A DNA stretch of 64,000 bases, from positions 186,001 to 250,000 of the forward strand of contig NZ_JACJOD010000022.1 of assembly GCF_014695385.1 (NCBI RefSeq), in the 5' to 3' direction. A model generated the notes under the pieces. The model worked only from the letters and a program-made list of their open reading frames with translations, was not told the origin of the DNA and did not search any database. The DNA comes from Trichocoleus sp. FACHB-46. GTDB taxonomy: Bacteria; Cyanobacteriota; Cyanobacteriia; FACHB-46. Below, piece after piece: positions 27,496 to 35,999 of the stretch (its first letter is position 1; the number at the start of each line of letters is the position of its first letter). The position numbers were made by a program, and so were the translations under genes.

Positions 27496-27637
27496 CAGAG
27501 CGAAAAATTGTAGCTAATCTTACAGAGCGAAAAGTCCTTCTCAAGGAAGAATTTTCGCCACCCAAGTTTAAGTTAATTTGAGATTAAGAAATATTTAACA
27601 ATAGAACTTAGTGTCGCTACATCACTAAAGGGTGGCT

Positions 27638-27901
27638 ATGGCAAATTGTAATAACGCAGCTAAAGACAACTTTTTTTATCCTAGGAGCCGTTACTACGGT
27701 ACTTTTACACCTGAAACGTTAGCTTTTAATGCCAACCTGCAAGAGTTCTCCCAGAAAGTTGCCTATATTTCCGCTCTAGAGACAGGTGGCAAACTTCCTC
27801 CTGAGCAGGCCTATAAGCAAGTTAAAACTCTGTGGAAACAGTTAAAGCGCAGTCGCAAGGCTTTAGGAATCAGTCCCAATCTATACCCTGACAACCAGTA
27901 A
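27638..27901 (+). CDS. Small DUF7219-like protein
   Basis: An 87-residue protein (ATG 27638; GTG 27632 adds two) with the conserved segments FFYPRSRYYGTFTPE, LAFNANLQEFSQKVAYI and QVKTLWKQLKRSRKALGI. I recognise it as a small protein conserved in cyanobacteria, probably the DUF7219 family. It has no known function, signal peptide or membrane span. A large hairpin lies downstream. Confidence 0.75.
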   Translation: MANCNNAAKDNFFYPRSRYYGTFTPETLAFNANLQEFSQKVAYISALETGGKLPPEQAYKQVKTLWKQLKRSRKALGISPNLYPDNQ

Positions 27902-28019
27902 TTGCGTGAGCCATAGAAGCCCTAATAGATTCCTCTGTCACGGCTACATCTGTACATAGGCACATGTAGCAGAGTTGCCAGGAAGACCCTAAAAATAGCT
28001 CTCTACTAAAGGCCCTCAA

Positions 28020-28073
28020 AATTAAAGCGATCGCCTAACTCTTATTTTCTGGAGTTAGGCGATCGCTTTAATT
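28020..28073. terminator. Bidirectional terminator: perfect 22-bp inverted repeat
   Basis: Arms at 28020-28041 and 28052-28073 are exact reverse complements (22 bp, containing HIP1) with a 10-base loop. The stem base is AATTAAAG/CTTTAATT, giving U-rich ends on both strands. It lies between two convergent genes, 9 bases past the stop of the ABC1 kinase. Confidence 0.85.
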
Positions 28074-28081
28074 CGGTTAAT

Positions 28082-30208
28082 TTATCGGCTAACAGCGGCG
28101 GGTAGAGCCAGATGAGGAGATGAGTTACCGTTAGCTTGCCTCGAGAAGCCATTCTTTGTACTAGCAGCCCCAGGAGCAGCCTCGTCTTTGAGTAACACTT
28201 CACGAATGAAGCGAGCTGCCACACGTTGCGCTAAACCACTGGCGATCTGCTGTCCCATGTGCTGTGTCTCTGGCTTAGCTAATAGCCGAGGAATTAAGGG
28301 TAACAGTTGAGCCGCATCAAAACCTTGGGTTTCGCGCAAGATGCCCCAAATTCGTTTGATATGGTCCAAACTCTGTTGCTCGTCAGCAGGAGCAGCACCT
28401 TGCTGGTTAACTGCTAAGCCTACCCTTTCGCGCACCATATAGCTGAGGTTGTGAAAGGCATTGCGACCCAGTGCATCTACCCCTTTAATAATTTCATCAA
28501 CTAACCTATTGCGAATAAACACGCCTCGCTCGGAAAAGAGAAAATCTACTGCCTGAGTCATGACTTGATTTAAGTCATAGTCTTGGCTGTCGCGAGCATT
28601 CTTGAGCAAGTTCTCTAAACGGTTCCAGCGGAAACTGCCATCTTTGAAGAGCAGGTCACGCAGAGAATTCCGCAATTCCGGTGCTGGATCAGTCAGCAAG
28701 CGCTTGGAAACATAAGGATAAGCTTTGCTGAGAACCTTGAAGTTAGGATCTACGTTGATCGCAATGCCTTCTAGCGTAACGAGCGATCGGATGATCAGTG
28801 CGTAGTAAGCTGGCACTCGGAAGGGATATTCGTACATCAGCGCCGAAAATTCATCGGTGATGCTCTTGAAATTTAACTCTGCTACACTCGCGCCGAGGGC
28901 GTTACTGAAAACGTTAGCTAGAGCTGGAATGATCGGAGTTAGGTCAGTTTCAGGAGTGAGAAATTCCAGCTTCACATAATCGTGAGCCAAACCCTCAAAG
29001 TCCCGGTTGACCATATGCACCACGGCTTCAATCAGGCCGTAGCGCTGGTAGGGCTTGACTTCGCTCATCATGCCGAAATCTAGATAAGCCAGCTTGCCAT
29101 CGGGTGTGGCTAGCAAGTTGCCTGGGTGCGGATCAGCATGGAAAAAGCCATGCTCTAGCAGTTGGCGCAAAGAACACTGCACCCCCACCTCAATCAGGTA
29201 GCTGGCATCAATGCCTTGAGCTTTGAGTTGCTCTGGCTGAGTCAGCTTGGTGCCGTTGATCCACTCCATCGTCAGCACGCGCCGCTGAGTATAGTCCCAA
29301 TAAATTTTAGGGACGTAAATATCTTGCAAGTGACCGTAAAGCTGAGCAAAGCGTTCTGCATTGTGCCCTTCGTGGATATAGTCCATCTCTTCAAAGACGC
29401 GGCTACCGAATTCATCCAAGATGGCAATGAGGTCACTCCGGACTTGTTTAATGTTTCGCTGTGCCCAACCCGCTAGACCCCTGAGTAGATACAAGTCCAG
29501 GGTAATATTTTGGGCCAATCCGGGCCGTTGTACCTTAACGGCGACCAGTTCCCCAGTTTTAAGCCTGCCTTTGTAGACCTGCCCTAAAGATGCTGCCGCA
29601 ATAGGTTGAGGCGTTAGTTCGGCATAAATCTCTTCTGGGCGATCGCCGAGCTCTTCTTCAATAAACTGGTAAGCCAGCTCGTTGGGGAAAGGAGGTAGCT
29701 GATCCTGGAGTTGCGTTAGTTCTTCTAGAAACAGCGGCGGAACCAGATCAGGCCGAGTGGAGAGAGCTTGCCCCACTTTTATGTAGGCTGGCCCTAAGGC
29801 AGTCAAGACTTCCCGCAAGCGCACGGCGCGAAGGCGTTGATTTTTAGCTGCTTGTCCTGTCCGCTTGTCCCACCACAAGCTCAGCCCAAAGGTCAGAAAT
29901 GGCCAAATGATGGTGAGCAAACGACCCCATACTTGCAACGGTTTGGAGCGGTAGTAGTCCGCGATCGCTACTGGGTCATAGCGTAAGCCAGCAACTTCTG
30001 GATCAAATTCCGCTTCAGCCACAGGTTCGGGCATTAGCATTTCTGGCGGCAAGGCGACTGGCTCACTTTTTACCGTAATGGTTGAGGCCGTGATGGTTGA
30101 AGGGGAGGTTGAGTTTGTCACTACTATTCCGGCTGGAATAGCAGACTCTGGCTGAACTGAGCGTAAGTCAGTTCGCGTAGCAGTAGAAGATATCTCAACA
30201 TTCTTCAT
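28082..30208 (-). CDS. ABC1/UbiB-family atypical protein kinase
   Basis: A 708-residue ABC1K protein. Kinase signatures: the KxGQ motif (YIKVGQALSTRPDLVPP) followed by FLEELTQLQDQLPPFP; an Ala-rich nucleotide loop (PIAAASLGQVYKG); VAVKVQRPG; the catalytic-loop region HADPHPGNLL; and the metal-binding LDFGMMSE. UbiB relatives support quinone biosynthesis, and cyanobacterial or plastid ABC1Ks act on plastoquinone and tocopherol metabolism at membranes. A hydrophobic stretch near 95-115 (LLTIIWPFLTFGLSLWW) may touch the membrane. The first 75 residues are a variable Ser/Thr-rich head. Confidence 0.93.
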   Translation of the reverse strand: MKNVEISSTATRTDLRSVQPESAIPAGIVVTNSTSPSTITASTITVKSEPVALPPEMLMPEPVAEAEFDPEVAGLRYDPVAIADYYRSKPLQVWGRLLTIIWPFLTFGLSLWWDKRTGQAAKNQRLRAVRLREVLTALGPAYIKVGQALSTRPDLVPPLFLEELTQLQDQLPPFPNELAYQFIEEELGDRPEEIYAELTPQPIAAASLGQVYKGRLKTGELVAVKVQRPGLAQNITLDLYLLRGLAGWAQRNIKQVRSDLIAILDEFGSRVFEEMDYIHEGHNAERFAQLYGHLQDIYVPKIYWDYTQRRVLTMEWINGTKLTQPEQLKAQGIDASYLIEVGVQCSLRQLLEHGFFHADPHPGNLLATPDGKLAYLDFGMMSEVKPYQRYGLIEAVVHMVNRDFEGLAHDYVKLEFLTPETDLTPIIPALANVFSNALGASVAELNFKSITDEFSALMYEYPFRVPAYYALIIRSLVTLEGIAINVDPNFKVLSKAYPYVSKRLLTDPAPELRNSLRDLLFKDGSFRWNRLENLLKNARDSQDYDLNQVMTQAVDFLFSERGVFIRNRLVDEIIKGVDALGRNAFHNLSYMVRERVGLAVNQQGAAPADEQQSLDHIKRIWGILRETQGFDAAQLLPLIPRLLAKPETQHMGQQIASGLAQRVAARFIREVLLKDEAAPGAASTKNGFSRQANGNSSPHLALPAAVSR

Positions 30209-30496
30209 GGGTTCAGGACTGATTGGGGAGCAGCGATGTTAAGTATTGTAACAACTCAATTCATCATAGCTCTGAGTTCATTTTCACTCTAGCTTTTGAT
30301 TGAATTGCTCAATTCTCATTTCGGGGTAAGGGAAGCAGGGGTACGGCAACTCACACTAAACTAAATGGGTAGCCCCCTGTGATTCGATGTGATTTCCACC
30401 AGGAGACCTGGTTTTACCTGCTGCTTAGGACGCAGTATCTTCAGTGTCTAGGGAGTTCGAAGTTTTTTCCTCTTCCTTCAAGGTCAATTCTGCCTC

Positions 30497-32446
30497 ATGT
30501 TGCTTTCTCTTCGGATTGAAAACTTTGCTCTAATCGATCGCCTGGAATTAGAGTTCAGCACCGGTCTGAATGTCTTGACGGGCGAAACAGGTGCTGGCAA
30601 ATCAATTATTTTAGATGCGATTGACGCAGCCTTGGGTGGTAAGGTGACGAGTCGGGCCATTCGGACTGGAGCCGATCGTGGTTTAGTAGAGGCTACGTTT
30701 GCTCTGGACCCGTCGTTAGCTGCTTGGCTGACGGAGCAAGAAATTGACCTCCTAGATGATGCCTCTCTGGTTTGTAGCCGCGAAATGGTGGCAGGCCAGA
30801 GCACCCTGCGCAGCCGATCGCGCCTGAATGGAGTGCTGGTGAACAAGCAGCAAATGGAAATTCTTCGCGATCGCCTGGTAGAAATCACGGCCCAAGGCCA
30901 AACCATGCAGTTAGGGCAGGCCGCAAATCAGCGTGAGTGGCTGGATGGTTTTGGGGGGCCACCGCTCCTAGAACAACGGGCAGGAGTGAGTAGTGCCTTT
31001 ATTGCTTATCAACAGGCTTCACAAGCTTTAGAGAAGCGGCGACACTCCGAGAGCCAGCGGCTGCAACAACTAGACCTATATCAATATCAGTTGCGAGAGT
31101 TAAGCACTGCCAACTTGGCGGAAGCGGATGAGCTAGAGCAACTGGAGCAAGAACGGCAGCGACTCAGCCATAGTGTGGAATTGCAGCAGCAAAGTTATCA
31201 GGCGTATCAAGCCCTCTATCAAAACGATGCTGGGGAGCCTGCCTGTGCCGACCTGCTGGGCAATACCGAAGTAATTTTGAACGATATGCTGCGCTACGAC
31301 CCTGAATTGCAGCCAATTTTAGATCTAGTAACCGATGCCCTGGCCCAAATTCAGGAAGCGGGGCGGCAAATTAATGCCTATGGTGAAAGCGTCGAAACTG
31401 ATCCCCAGCGGTTGCAGGATGTGGAAGACCGCATCGCTGAACTGAAACAAATTTGCCGCAAATATGGCCCTACCTTAGCCGATGCGATCGCCTTTCAACA
31501 GCGCGTGCAGTCAGAGCTAGAAGCTCTCACCGGAGGTGGTTTATCGCTAGAAGAGTTAGAGCAAACTTACCAAGAACGCCGAACTGCTCTAGTAACAGTG
31601 TGTGCCCAGCTGACTGAATTACGGCAAGTTGCCGCCCGTGAGCTAGAAGACCGCCTGATTCGAGAATTAAAGCCGCTGGCAATGGAGAAGGTGCAGTTTC
31701 AAGTGCAAATTGCGCCGATCGCCCCTACTGCCAACGGAGCCGATCAAATCACCTTCTTGTTTAGCCCTAACCCTGGAGAACCTTTACAACCATTAAACGA
31801 GACTGCTTCCGGTGGGGAAATGAGTCGTTTTCTACTGGCGATTAAAGCTTGTTTCTCGCAAGTCGATTTGATTGGCACACTCGTTTTTGATGAAATCGAT
31901 GTGGGGGTTTCCGGTCGGGTAACCCAGGCGATCGCTGAGAAACTATACCAACTGAGCCAGCAGCACCAAGTCCTCTGTGTGACTCACCAACCGATTGTGG
32001 CGGCGATGGCAGACTATCACTTCCATGTCGATAAGCAAGCGATCGCTGAGCCTGTGGTGGTGGCAACCAAGAACGGCAAACGCAGTCAATCTAAAGGCAA
32101 GCCAGCCGCAGCTACAGAAATAGAAACAGAAACTACAGCCGTTGACCTGATCACCTCCGAAGCAGATTTAGAAGCCATCCGGACGGTGGTGCGTGTCACA
32201 ACTCTAGACCCCAACCAGCGTCGAGAAGAACTAGCCCAACTTGCGGGAGGGCGCTCAGTTCAAGAAGCGATCGCCTTTGCCGACTCTCTGCTGGCCCAAG
32301 CAGCCGACCTGCGCCAAACGCCTGCAACCACTACAATTGCCCCTGTTGAGACTGTTACACCAGCGGAAGTCAACTCTAAATCAAAGACACGCTCAACCTC
32401 TACTCGGGCTAAAGCCTCGCGATCGCAAGCTCCAAAAAAGGCTTAG
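30497..32446 (+). CDS. recN: DNA repair protein RecN
   Basis: An SMC-like ATPase acting on double-strand breaks. Walker A is GETGAGKS at 29-36 after the start LSLRIENFALIDRLELEF. Two coiled-coil arms flank the hinge, and the C-terminal half has the ABC signature ASGGEMSRFLLAIKA, Walker B LVFDEIDVGVSGR and the switch VTHQP. At 649 residues it is longer than the usual 550-570: there is a Lys/Glu/Thr-rich insertion after FHVDKQ and a basic Ser/Lys/Arg tail after the last helix. The start is ATG 30497. Confidence 0.95.
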   Translation: MLLSLRIENFALIDRLELEFSTGLNVLTGETGAGKSIILDAIDAALGGKVTSRAIRTGADRGLVEATFALDPSLAAWLTEQEIDLLDDASLVCSREMVAGQSTLRSRSRLNGVLVNKQQMEILRDRLVEITAQGQTMQLGQAANQREWLDGFGGPPLLEQRAGVSSAFIAYQQASQALEKRRHSESQRLQQLDLYQYQLRELSTANLAEADELEQLEQERQRLSHSVELQQQSYQAYQALYQNDAGEPACADLLGNTEVILNDMLRYDPELQPILDLVTDALAQIQEAGRQINAYGESVETDPQRLQDVEDRIAELKQICRKYGPTLADAIAFQQRVQSELEALTGGGLSLEELEQTYQERRTALVTVCAQLTELRQVAARELEDRLIRELKPLAMEKVQFQVQIAPIAPTANGADQITFLFSPNPGEPLQPLNETASGGEMSRFLLAIKACFSQVDLIGTLVFDEIDVGVSGRVTQAIAEKLYQLSQQHQVLCVTHQPIVAAMADYHFHVDKQAIAEPVVVATKNGKRSQSKGKPAAATEIETETTAVDLITSEADLEAIRTVVRVTTLDPNQRREELAQLAGGRSVQEAIAFADSLLAQAADLRQTPATTTIAPVETVTPAEVNSKSKTRSTSTRAKASRSQAPKKA

Positions 32447-32607
32447 TTCATCATTTTGGTGTTATTAATATCACACGTTTCTTACTTGCGTCAGCAGGGC
32501 TATTGAGCTGCAACCAATTAACTTCAAGAGTTTACATGCGTTGTTGAGCTTTGATAGCAACGTATATTTTTTTACTAGACCACTTTAAAAAATATATTTC
32601 ACTATCT

Positions 32608-32674
32608 ATAGCGATCCCAAATGGGTTGCACCTCTCACAACCCGCCAATTTTAGAAATCATTTAGGACTGCTAT
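32608..32674. repeat. MITE-like imperfect palindrome
   Basis: ATAGCGATCCCAAATG (32608-32623) is matched by CATTTAGGACTGCTAT (32659-32674), its reverse complement with three differences. Inside, GGGTTG (32623-32628) pairs with CAACCC (32638-32643). ATAGCGATCCCAAATGG-type elements recur between genes in many cyanobacteria. Confidence 0.55.
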
Positions 32675-33097
32675 ATGTTCAATGATTAAAAACTCAGCCA
32701 TTTTGCTGAAAGTCGATACCAAACAGATTGAAAACTGAGGTTGCTGAGAATTATTAAACTCATTTGGGCAAACTGAGCGAGTGATATTGAGAAATCAATT
32801 AGTCAAGCAACTAAACAGTGACCTATGGAGGCAGACAGGAATCTGTTCGAGATTAACTTTGCTTACAAGGTGGCGGAATATTTTTAAGCCATATATCGCA
32901 TGCAAAGTCTTTTTACTTTGCCTTATAACTGTCCTTGAAGCTATATTTTTTAGTCATGACCATTATTCTTGAAACTAGTTGACAGTCTACAAACAAAAAT
33001 TTATATCTGTAAACTTCTACTCAAAAAATCAACAGGTATAAATTAAAGACGAAAATCCTAAGAACTAATACTTCATCTACCTATTAAACATATTCGT

Positions 33098-33124
33098 AGG
33101 GTTGATATTATCCCTATCAACCCT
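33098..33124 (+). promoter_or_regulatory. Perfect 10-bp hairpin in the leader of the DUF4388 gene
   Basis: AGGGTTGATA (33098-33107) and TATCAACCCT (33115-33124) are exact complements around a 7-base loop, 19 bases before ATG 33144. It could be an operator or an RNA hairpin affecting translation. There is no T-run. Confidence 0.45.
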
Positions 33125-33143
33125 AAAATCAGGGATTGCCAAC

Positions 33144-34019
33144 ATGACTTTAGCTAGTTCTCTCACAGACTTTTCTTTAGCAGAGCTGTTCCGAATGATT
33201 GACCAAGGACGCAAGTCGGGTCGTTTGACGCTTCTCATCGCCGGCGATGCTCCAACCTCTCAAGCGCCCGTTTGTCGATACATTTGGTTTCGGCAGGGAC
33301 GAGTCATTGCTGCGGCTGACCGTTTAGATGGGCAAGGCTTAATTTCCCAAATTACAACGAGAGGATGGTTGAGCCAGCGAGTGATTGAAAGATTGGGTAA
33401 TCTTGCTGGAGGAGAAACTCCTTTAGGGTTGACCTTAAAAACTCAAGGAGCGCTGCAAGCCGAACAATTAAATTTGCTTTTTTCAGCTCAGATGCAGCAA
33501 ATTTGGAGCTTATTTGGGATTCAAACAGGGCGGTTTGATTTAGATGGTAAAGCTACTTTACCTAGCACTGAAATGACGGGTTTGAGTTTGCCAGCAATGG
33601 AAGTTGCTCTGGCAGGTTTGAGAGCCATGAAAGATTGGACTACATTGACTGACGTGCTACCAGAGGCCAACTCAGCCATCCAAAGCATCATTCCAGGAAA
33701 ACCGCAATTCCGCTTGAATCCTGTTGAGTCCCAAATTTGGGAATTTGCCAGTGGTTCAGTTTCTCTGAACGCGATCGCTAAGCAACTCAATCAACCCGTT
33801 GCTAAAGTTCAACAAGCAGCCTTTCGACTCATGCTAGCCGGTTTAGTAGAGGAGCTTCCTCTGATCACATCTGGTTCAAATGTCAAAGGCCCTCCAATAG
33901 TTCTCGATCCGATCGAGCAGTTTCCAGAGGAGCCCAAGAAGACAGAAACCGCAGAAAAATCCAAAGTGAGCAACTCCTTTCTGCAAAACTTGGTTGGCTT
34001 TTTACGGAGCAAGAGCTAA
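33144..34019 (+). CDS. DUF4388 (PatA-N-like) domain protein
   Basis: From ATG 33144 the product has 291 residues; the frame is open to TTG 33102, but that would run through a perfect hairpin and adds residues unlike the family. The N-terminal 150 residues match DUF4388/PatA N-terminal domains (LTDFSLAELFRMIDQGRKSGRLTL, then IWFRQGRVIAAADRLDGQGL). The later part (NPVESQIWEFASGSVSLNAI ... AFRLMLAGLVEEL) looks like a winged-helix domain. Its stop overlaps the start of the GTPase gene by one base (TAATG), so the two are translationally coupled. The likely role is an adaptor or regulator of the GTPase (inferred). Confidence 0.82.
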   Translation: MTLASSLTDFSLAELFRMIDQGRKSGRLTLLIAGDAPTSQAPVCRYIWFRQGRVIAAADRLDGQGLISQITTRGWLSQRVIERLGNLAGGETPLGLTLKTQGALQAEQLNLLFSAQMQQIWSLFGIQTGRFDLDGKATLPSTEMTGLSLPAMEVALAGLRAMKDWTTLTDVLPEANSAIQSIIPGKPQFRLNPVESQIWEFASGSVSLNAIAKQLNQPVAKVQQAAFRLMLAGLVEELPLITSGSNVKGPPIVLDPIEQFPEEPKKTETAEKSKVSNSFLQNLVGFLRSKS

Positions 34020-34561
34020 TGGAAATTTTACGAATTGTTGTAACAGGAACAGTCGGGGCGGGAAAGACCACTTTCATCCGTACCATTAGCGAAATTGATG
34101 TGGTCGATACAGACCGTCGAGCCACCGATGAAGTAGCTGAGCAAAAGCGCAATACCACAGTCGCCTTTGACTTTGGTCGTTTGACTTTTGCCCCTGGCCA
34201 AGCCATGCATCTATATGGCACACCTGGTCAATCGCGATTTGACTTTATGTGGGACATGCTGATTGAGAAAGCACATGCCTACATTTTGTTACTAGATGCC
34301 AATCGGCCTCAAGACTTTCGTTATGGTCGGCGAATTTTGGCTTTCATGAATCAGCGAGTACAAATTCCCATGATTATTGGGCTGACTCATATGGATTGCC
34401 CTGGGGCATGGGATGCAGAAAACGTTGCTTTGGCCTTAGGGTTATTAGATCCAGCTTCTCGGCCTCCCATTGTAACTGTGAATGCCAATGAGAAAGAGTC
34501 TGTATTCGAAACTCTCGTTACTTTAATTGAGCAACTGATGGGAACTGCCGCTGTGAAGTAA
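34019..34561 (+). CDS. Small GTPase, CvnD/MglA-like
   Basis: A 180-residue P-loop GTPase. G1 is GTVGAGKTT (10-18), switch I contains TTVAFDFGR (46-54), G3 is the divergent GTPGQSRF (67-74) in place of DxxGQ, and G4 is THMD (123-126) in place of NKxD. TTVAFDFGR, LYGTPGQ and FMWD are strongly similar to the GTPases of Streptomyces conservons (CvnD). These switches work with roadblock partners, and a roadblock gene follows. It is coupled to the DUF4388 gene by a one-base overlap. Confidence 0.88.
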   Translation: MEILRIVVTGTVGAGKTTFIRTISEIDVVDTDRRATDEVAEQKRNTTVAFDFGRLTFAPGQAMHLYGTPGQSRFDFMWDMLIEKAHAYILLLDANRPQDFRYGRRILAFMNQRVQIPMIIGLTHMDCPGAWDAENVALALGLLDPASRPPIVTVNANEKESVFETLVTLIEQLMGTAAVK

Positions 34562-34969
34562 AGAAATATCGTAGAGATTTGGTTTTACCAGGAGTTAGCT
34601 GCTCTAGGCTCTAAATTGATTCTCTACCGAATTCTTTCACTTCACATGTTATAAAGTCTCCTTCCTTGTGAAGAATAACTCAAGTAAAAAGCGCAAGAAT
34701 TTAATTAGCAGATTTAATCAATAATTTATTCTTGCTTGACCTGTTATAAAGTCTCATTTCTTGTGAATAATAAGTCAAGCAGAGGGCATAAAGAGTTTAG
34801 TTAAGAGGCAATTTCAACTACTGAATATATCACTTCATTCAGTGAGTTACTATCAGAAATAAGATGGATAAAATAGAAGACTAACCAGATTTGTTGCCAG
34901 CTTCTGGATGAAAATTTTAACTTCTCCATCTCGCCAAACACTCACAACACTACCATCGAGGAACAAGCC
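34562..34969. other. 408-base region between the GTPase and roadblock genes
   Basis: No gene is seen. It holds two imperfect 38-base direct repeats (34647 and 34742, listed separately) and is AT-rich. A separate promoter for the roadblock gene is likely here. Confidence 0.45.
34647..34779. repeat. Pair of 38-base direct repeats 95 bases apart
   Basis: Copies at 34647-34684 and 34742-34779 share TGTTATAAAGTCTC, then CTTGTGAA and AATAA, and end CAAG. They differ at only a few positions. Possible binding sites for one regulator, or remains of a duplication. Confidence 0.65.
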
Positions 34970-35338
34970 ATGATTGTTGTTTCAGCTCTACAAGATGTTC
35001 TCCAAAATTTCGTTAGCGGCACCCCCGATGTTCAAGGTGCAGCTCTAGTTAGCCCTGATGGCCTTGCTTTAGCTTCTGCTCTTCCTGCCGGGTTTGACGA
35101 AGAAAGAACATCGGCAATGTCTGCGGCCATGATCTCTTTAGGCGAGCGAATTGGCCAGGAGTTAGCGCGGGGAGCAATTGACCGGATTTTTGTGGAAGGC
35201 GAGAAAGGCTACGGAGTGCTAGTGGGTTGTGGCACCGAAGCCGTACTTCTAGTCCTAGCTAGTTCTAGCGCCAAGCAAGGCTTGTTGAACTTAGAGATTA
35301 AGCGAGCGGTTGCCTCAATCACTCCTATGGTCAGCTAG
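34970..35338 (+). CDS. Roadblock/LC7-domain protein (MglB/CvnB-like)
   Basis: A 122-residue single-domain protein with the roadblock fold: LQDVLQNFVSGTPDVQGAAL, then SPDGLALASALP, a helix (AMSAAMISLGERIGQELA) and the strands IFVEGEKGYGVLVGCGTEAV and LLVLASSSAKQGLLN. Such proteins form dimers that act as GTPase-activating or scaffold partners of MglA-type GTPases. It follows a cognate-looking GTPase and precedes a V4R-like gene by 70 bases. Start ATG 34970. Confidence 0.9.
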   Translation: MIVVSALQDVLQNFVSGTPDVQGAALVSPDGLALASALPAGFDEERTSAMSAAMISLGERIGQELARGAIDRIFVEGEKGYGVLVGCGTEAVLLVLASSSAKQGLLNLEIKRAVASITPMVS

Positions 35339-35408
35339 AAATAACGCTTGACTCAACTGAAACCAAGTATTCGTCGATCTTCATCTTCAAAAAATTAGGG
35401 AATCATTC

Positions 35409-35876
35409 ATGACTACGTCGCGTGAACAACTCGGAGATTTCAGCAGTATCGTTTGCCTAAAGTCCATCATTGTTGGCATGGAAGATGCCTTAGGTGAGAA
35501 AGCAACTGCCATCTCTTTAATTGCAGCAGGTCGGGCTCGGGGCAAAAAGCTGGCAGCAGAATTAGGCTTGGTCAACTCAGCAGTGTCCTTGGAAGATGCT
35601 ACCTCCAAGGTGGCCCACGCTTTGGGAAAGGATGGAACTCGTTTGCTGGTCCTAGACAAAATTGAGCGAGACGGTGGCACCATCAAAGTGTATACACAGG
35701 AGACTATCTGCTCTGCTGGCGAACCTCAAGGCTCAGAGCGAAAGTGCACTTTTACCCTAGGTGCTGTTTGGGGGGCATTAGAGGCAATTCTAAGTAAGCG
35801 CTTACAAGGTAAGCATACTGAATCTGTTCTGCGTGGTGGCACCCATGATGTTTTTGAATTTACTCAACTAGGATAA
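35409..35876 (+). CDS. V4R-like (4-vinyl-reductase-type) small ligand-binding protein
   Basis: A 155-residue protein. The C-terminal half (ETICSAGEPQGSERKCTFTL, then GAVWGALEAILSKRL, then a strand ending DVFEF) has the V4R pattern: Cys residues, a short helix and a final strand. The N-terminal half (FSSIVCLKSIIVGMEDALGE) resembles the helical lead-in of TRAPP/Bet3-like V4R proteins. V4R domains bind small hydrophobic molecules, so this could be the sensor of the GTPase module (inference). Start ATG 35409; a terminator follows. Confidence 0.68.
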   Translation: MTTSREQLGDFSSIVCLKSIIVGMEDALGEKATAISLIAAGRARGKKLAAELGLVNSAVSLEDATSKVAHALGKDGTRLLVLDKIERDGGTIKVYTQETICSAGEPQGSERKCTFTLGAVWGALEAILSKRLQGKHTESVLRGGTHDVFEFTQLG

Positions 35877-35908
35877 GCGTCAAAGTGCAAAGGTACTCTT
35901 GAATAAGA

Positions 35909-35960
35909 ATGAGCAGCGCCATGAATCAAAGTTCAATTGCTACGGCGTTGCTCATTTTTT
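35909..35960 (+). terminator. Rho-independent terminator of the GTPase module
   Basis: ATGAGCAGCGCC (35909-35920) and GGCGTTGCTCAT (35944-35955) form a 12-bp stem with one G-U pair, followed by TTTTTT. The loop is long (23 bases). Confidence 0.8.
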
Positions 35961-35999
35961 ACATGCTAAATAGTGTTTTAAATCTTCAGGGATGAGCAG

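Larger units (their letters stand above)
32447..33143. other. 697-base AT-rich region without a gene
   Basis: No convincing ORF is present; small frames lack start signals and family likeness. It holds an imperfect palindromic element (32608-32674) and a hairpin (33098-33124), listed separately. The promoter of the DUF4388-GTPase operon should lie near the right end. Confidence 0.5.

Noticed and set aside
32781-32972. 63-codon ORF in the gap after recN
   Set aside because: Low-complexity AT-rich translation with no start signal, no family likeness and no conserved motif.
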